Source of the DNA: Pseudomonas akapageensis
Lineage (GTDB): Bacteria > Pseudomonadota > Gammaproteobacteria > Pseudomonadales > Pseudomonadaceae
NCBI RefSeq assembly: GCF_011355085.1
Contig: NZ_VXCP01000033.1
Coordinates: forward strand, 18,121-82,120
Reading direction: 5' to 3'
Length of the DNA: 64,000 nucleotides
The notes below the pieces were generated by a model. The model searched no databases. It was not told where the DNA came from and worked only from the letters and a program-made list of their open reading frames with translations. Below are positions 61,533-64,000 of this stretch, in pieces. Position numbers and translations under genes: made by a program. The number at the start of each line of letters is the position of its first letter. Position 1 is the stretch's first letter.

Positions 61533-63761
61533 ATGTCGATTCACCCGCCATTTGCCCGTCGTCCCTGGCTTGCCTTGCTGCTGCTTTCGCCATCGCTGGC
61601 CCTGGCTGCAGAGACAACGACTCAGTTCGACACCGTCAGCGTGACCGCTACCCGTACCGAGCAGACCCTGATCAAGGTGCCCAGCACCGTGTCAGTCCAT
61701 ACCGAACGCGAAATCGACCAGTTCAACGACAAGGACCTCAAAGACCTGGTGCGCTACGAACCGGGTGTTTCGGTCAGCGGCACGGGCGATCGTTTCGGCC
61801 TCAAAGGCGCCAATATCCGTGGTATCGACGGCAACCGGGTCCTGACCCAGGTCGACGGCGTGCGTGTGCCGCAGAGCAACTTCTTCAGCCCGTTCCAGGA
61901 CGTGCGCAGCAACTACGTCGACCTCGACACGGTCAAGACCGTGGAAATCATCCGTGGCCCGGCGTCCTCGTTGTACGGCAGTGACGCCATCGGCGGTGCG
62001 GTCAGCTACCTGACCAAGGATGCCGCCGACTACCTGGACGAAGGCGACGACACCTATGCCCGCCTGAAAACCGGCTACGACGGCAGCGACGACAGCTGGC
62101 AGCGCAGCGCCACCTTCGCCGGCCGCCTGGGCAGCGTCGATGGCCTGTTGCACCTCGGCCGCCGCGATGGCCAGTCCACCGACACCTGGGGCGGTAACGG
62201 CGGCACCGGCGTGGGCCGCGAAGAGGCCAACCCGCTCGACTACACCACCAAGAATCTGCTGGCCAAACTGGGTTGGGACTACGCCGAAGGCGACCGTCTG
62301 CAGTTCACCTACGAGCGCTACGAGGACGATGCCAACAGCAACCTGCTCAGCGACATCACCTCCCGAGCGACCCAGACGACCCCGGCCATTCTGGGTTCCC
62401 AGGCCGAGGACAGCATCGACCGCACCCGCTACAGCCTGGCGCACACCCTGAGCCTGGACAGCCTGCTGGCCGACAAGCTGCAATGGCAGTTGAACTACCA
62501 GGAAAGCGACAACAGCCAGAAGACCCAGCAGCAGCGCCGGACCACTGCGTTGGTCAACCGTCTTCGCACCCGTGACTCGCAGTACGACGAGCGCCTGTGG
62601 AGCCTGAATACCCAGCTGGACAAGGAATTCGCCATAGGCGACACGCGCCACTACCTGATCTACGGCGCCGAGGTCAGACGCACCGACGCCAGCAACCTGC
62701 GCACGGGCCGCGAAGTGCGCCTGGACACCGGCGCGGTGATCGCGCCGCCGGAAAACTTCCCGGTCAGCGACTTCCCGGATCCGACCAGCGATTCGCTGGG
62801 CCTGTTCGTCCAGGACAGCATCGAGATCGGCCGCTGGACCTTGCTGCCAGGCGTGCGTTACGACTACTACCGTCAGACGCCCCATGTCACCGACGAATTC
62901 CTCAACGGCTTGCCGTCGGATACCGATCCGTCGCGCGTCACGGACGATCACATCTCGCCGAAATTCGGCGTGACGTATCAACTGACCGAGCACGAAAGCC
63001 TCTACGGCCAATACGCCGCCGGTTTCCGCGCTCCGCCCATCACCGGCATGTTCGGCGAGTTCAGCAACCCGCAGCAGGGCTACCAACAGATCGGCAACCC
63101 GGACCTCAAGCCTGAAACCAGCAACAGCTTCGAAACCGGCCTGCGCGGTCGTTATGACCTGGGCAGCTTCGGCCTTGCGCTGTTCTACAACAAGTACAAG
63201 GACTTCATCTCCAACACCATCGTGCCCAATCCAAATGGCAACGGCCTGACGACCTTCCAGAACCGCAACCTCAGCAAGGTCACCATCTACGGCGCCGAAG
63301 CCAAGGGCGATATCAAGCTCGACGCCTTCATGCCCGCCGGCACCCACGCCCTGGGCTCGATCGCCTATGCCCATGGCGAAGATGAGGATACGGGTGAACC
63401 GCTCAACAGCATCGACCCGCTCAAGGCCGTCATGGGCCTGGGCTACAACGCACCGAGCGGCGTGTTCGGCGGTCAGTTGACCTGGACTGTGGTCCAGTCC
63501 AAGGATCGCGTCGATCACACTGGCGATTCTGCGGCCCTGATCAACAGCCAGTTCGAAACCCCCGGCTACGGCGTGCTCGACCTCAACGCCTGGTATCAGG
63601 TCACCGAATCGGTTTCGATCAACGGCGGCCTGTTCAACCTGACCGACAAGAAGTACTGGAACTGGGGTGACGTGCAGGGCCGCGATGCCGACTCGCCGAG
63701 CCTGGGCCGTTTTACCCAGCCAGGGCGTTATGCGGCGGTCAACCTGATCTGGGAGATCTGA
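61533..63761 (+). CDS. phuR: TonB-dependent heme/hemoglobin outer membrane receptor (PhuR/HasR-like)
   Basis: This 742-residue protein starts MSIHPPFARRPWLALLLLSPS with a Sec signal cleaved near ALAAE. It has a TonB-box-like TVSVTATRTEQ, a plug domain (about 45-170, ending in RGPASSLYGSDAIGGAV) and a beta-barrel ending in the terminal aromatic-like WEI. The heme-receptor features FRAPP and NPDLKPETS are visible near 500-530. The divergent arrangement with tonB-phuSTUV is as in P. aeruginosa phuR-phuSTUVW. Iron repression through the intergenic Fur-like site is likely. Confidence 0.92.
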   Translation: MSIHPPFARRPWLALLLLSPSLALAAETTTQFDTVSVTATRTEQTLIKVPSTVSVHTEREIDQFNDKDLKDLVRYEPGVSVSGTGDRFGLKGANIRGIDGNRVLTQVDGVRVPQSNFFSPFQDVRSNYVDLDTVKTVEIIRGPASSLYGSDAIGGAVSYLTKDAADYLDEGDDTYARLKTGYDGSDDSWQRSATFAGRLGSVDGLLHLGRRDGQSTDTWGGNGGTGVGREEANPLDYTTKNLLAKLGWDYAEGDRLQFTYERYEDDANSNLLSDITSRATQTTPAILGSQAEDSIDRTRYSLAHTLSLDSLLADKLQWQLNYQESDNSQKTQQQRRTTALVNRLRTRDSQYDERLWSLNTQLDKEFAIGDTRHYLIYGAEVRRTDASNLRTGREVRLDTGAVIAPPENFPVSDFPDPTSDSLGLFVQDSIEIGRWTLLPGVRYDYYRQTPHVTDEFLNGLPSDTDPSRVTDDHISPKFGVTYQLTEHESLYGQYAAGFRAPPITGMFGEFSNPQQGYQQIGNPDLKPETSNSFETGLRGRYDLGSFGLALFYNKYKDFISNTIVPNPNGNGLTTFQNRNLSKVTIYGAEAKGDIKLDAFMPAGTHALGSIAYAHGEDEDTGEPLNSIDPLKAVMGLGYNAPSGVFGGQLTWTVVQSKDRVDHTGDSAALINSQFETPGYGVLDLNAWYQVTESVSINGGLFNLTDKKYWNWGDVQGRDADSPSLGRFTQPGRYAAVNLIWEI

Positions 63762-63792
63762 TTACGCTCGGCTGAGCTGATCGCGGCCAGGA

Positions 63793-63833
63793 CCGCTCCC
63801 ACGGATGCTTTTGCTCAGCGTCCGTGGGAGCGG
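63793..63833 (+). terminator. Inverted repeat after phuR (REP-like, terminator candidate)
   Basis: CCGCTCCCACGGA and TCCGTGGGAGCGG are perfect 13-bp arms around 15 bases. The sequence CTTTACTTTT follows. It may serve as the phuR terminator. Confidence 0.65.
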
Positions 63834-63857
63834 CTTTACTTTTGGGGGGGCACATCA

Positions 63858-63959
63858 TGTAGCCGCTGCCGCACGGCTGCGCTCGCGTGCGAAGCGCGCG
63901 CAAAATCGCAAGATCGCCGGGGGCCTTCGGCCCCAGCGCAGCCTGCGGCAGCGGCTACA
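63858..63959. repeat. Long intergenic palindrome with GC-rich inner hairpins
   Basis: TGTAGCCGCTGCCG (63858-63871) and its complement CGGCAGCGGCTACA (63946-63959) enclose 74 bases. The inner stretch itself folds (GGGGGCCTTCGGCCCC at 63919-63934). This is a common Pseudomonas intergenic repeat type. Confidence 0.75.
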
Positions 63960-64000
63960 AGGGATCGGCCAGAATTTCCATGTAATCAAATGGACTCGCC

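Noticed and set aside
61692..63518. Minus-strand open frame of 608 codons opposite phuR
   Set aside because: It is a shadow of the receptor gene, and its composition is that of an antisense frame.

Overview
The window is chromosomal DNA of a fluorescent-type Pseudomonas. The evidence is the gene order ychF-pth-rplY-prs-tRNA-Gln-ispE-lolB followed by hemA-prfA-prmC-moeB-murI, the CTC-type L25 protein, the high-GC codon use, and several REP-type intergenic palindromes of the kind found in P. fluorescens and P. putida. I see no insertion sequence, prophage, integrase or CRISPR array. Base composition looks even throughout, so this reads as core chromosome carrying accessory operons.

Layout. 1-8.8 kb (minus strand): end of a membrane protein gene, an OmpA-type lipoprotein, then ychF, pth, rplY, prs, tRNA-Gln, ispE, lolB and a TPR lipoprotein. 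9-13.7 kb (plus): hemA-prfA-prmC-moeB-murI, tightly overlapped, then a PagL-like lipid A deacylase. 14.3-19.5 kb: a set resembling the light-response genes of P. putida. It has photolyase, a MerR/LitR-like regulator with no recognisable cobalamin site, a DUF1722 protein, an FAD amine oxidase and an SDR epimerase, with two TGTAC(G/A)-N12-TGTACA operators upstream of the operon. 19.5-24.8 kb: hemH, uraA-upp, hpt and a cupin. 24.8-35.2 kb: mqo, yajG, an acyltransferase, small zinc-ribbon and DUF2007 proteins, a catalytically altered SRAP protein, an M48 lipoprotein, a GDT1-type transporter behind a yybP-ykoY (manganese) riboswitch, rlmG, a D-2-hydroxyacid dehydrogenase and a LysE exporter. 35.3-43.6 kb: acyl-CoA synthetase, DUF1302 and DUF1329 envelope proteins and a MalT-type LuxR regulator.

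43.6-55.8 kb holds a complete quinohemoprotein amine dehydrogenase (QHNDH) system. It contains a sigma-54 activator, the maturation genes qhpF (ABC exporter), qhpE (subtilisin-like protease) and qhpG (FAD monooxygenase), an aldehyde dehydrogenase, then qhpA, qhpD (radical SAM), qhpC (gamma subunit with all crosslinking residues) and qhpB. The aldehyde dehydrogenase and qhpA are divergent. Each has a sigma-54 (-24/-12) type promoter, and two TGT-N11-ACA palindromes lie between them. The likely logic is that amines induce the activator, QHNDH oxidises amines to aldehydes in the periplasm, and the dehydrogenase oxidises the aldehydes.

55.9-63.8 kb is a Phu-type heme uptake locus: phuW/chaN, phuV, phuU, phuT, phuS and a dedicated tonB on the minus strand, divergent from the heme receptor phuR, with a Fur-box-like site between them. 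The best leads for follow-up are the divergent sigma-54 control of QHNDH and its aldehyde dehydrogenase, the LitR-type operator pair, the SRAP protein lacking two catalytic residues, and a LiuR-like 16-bp palindrome in front of the QHNDH activator.
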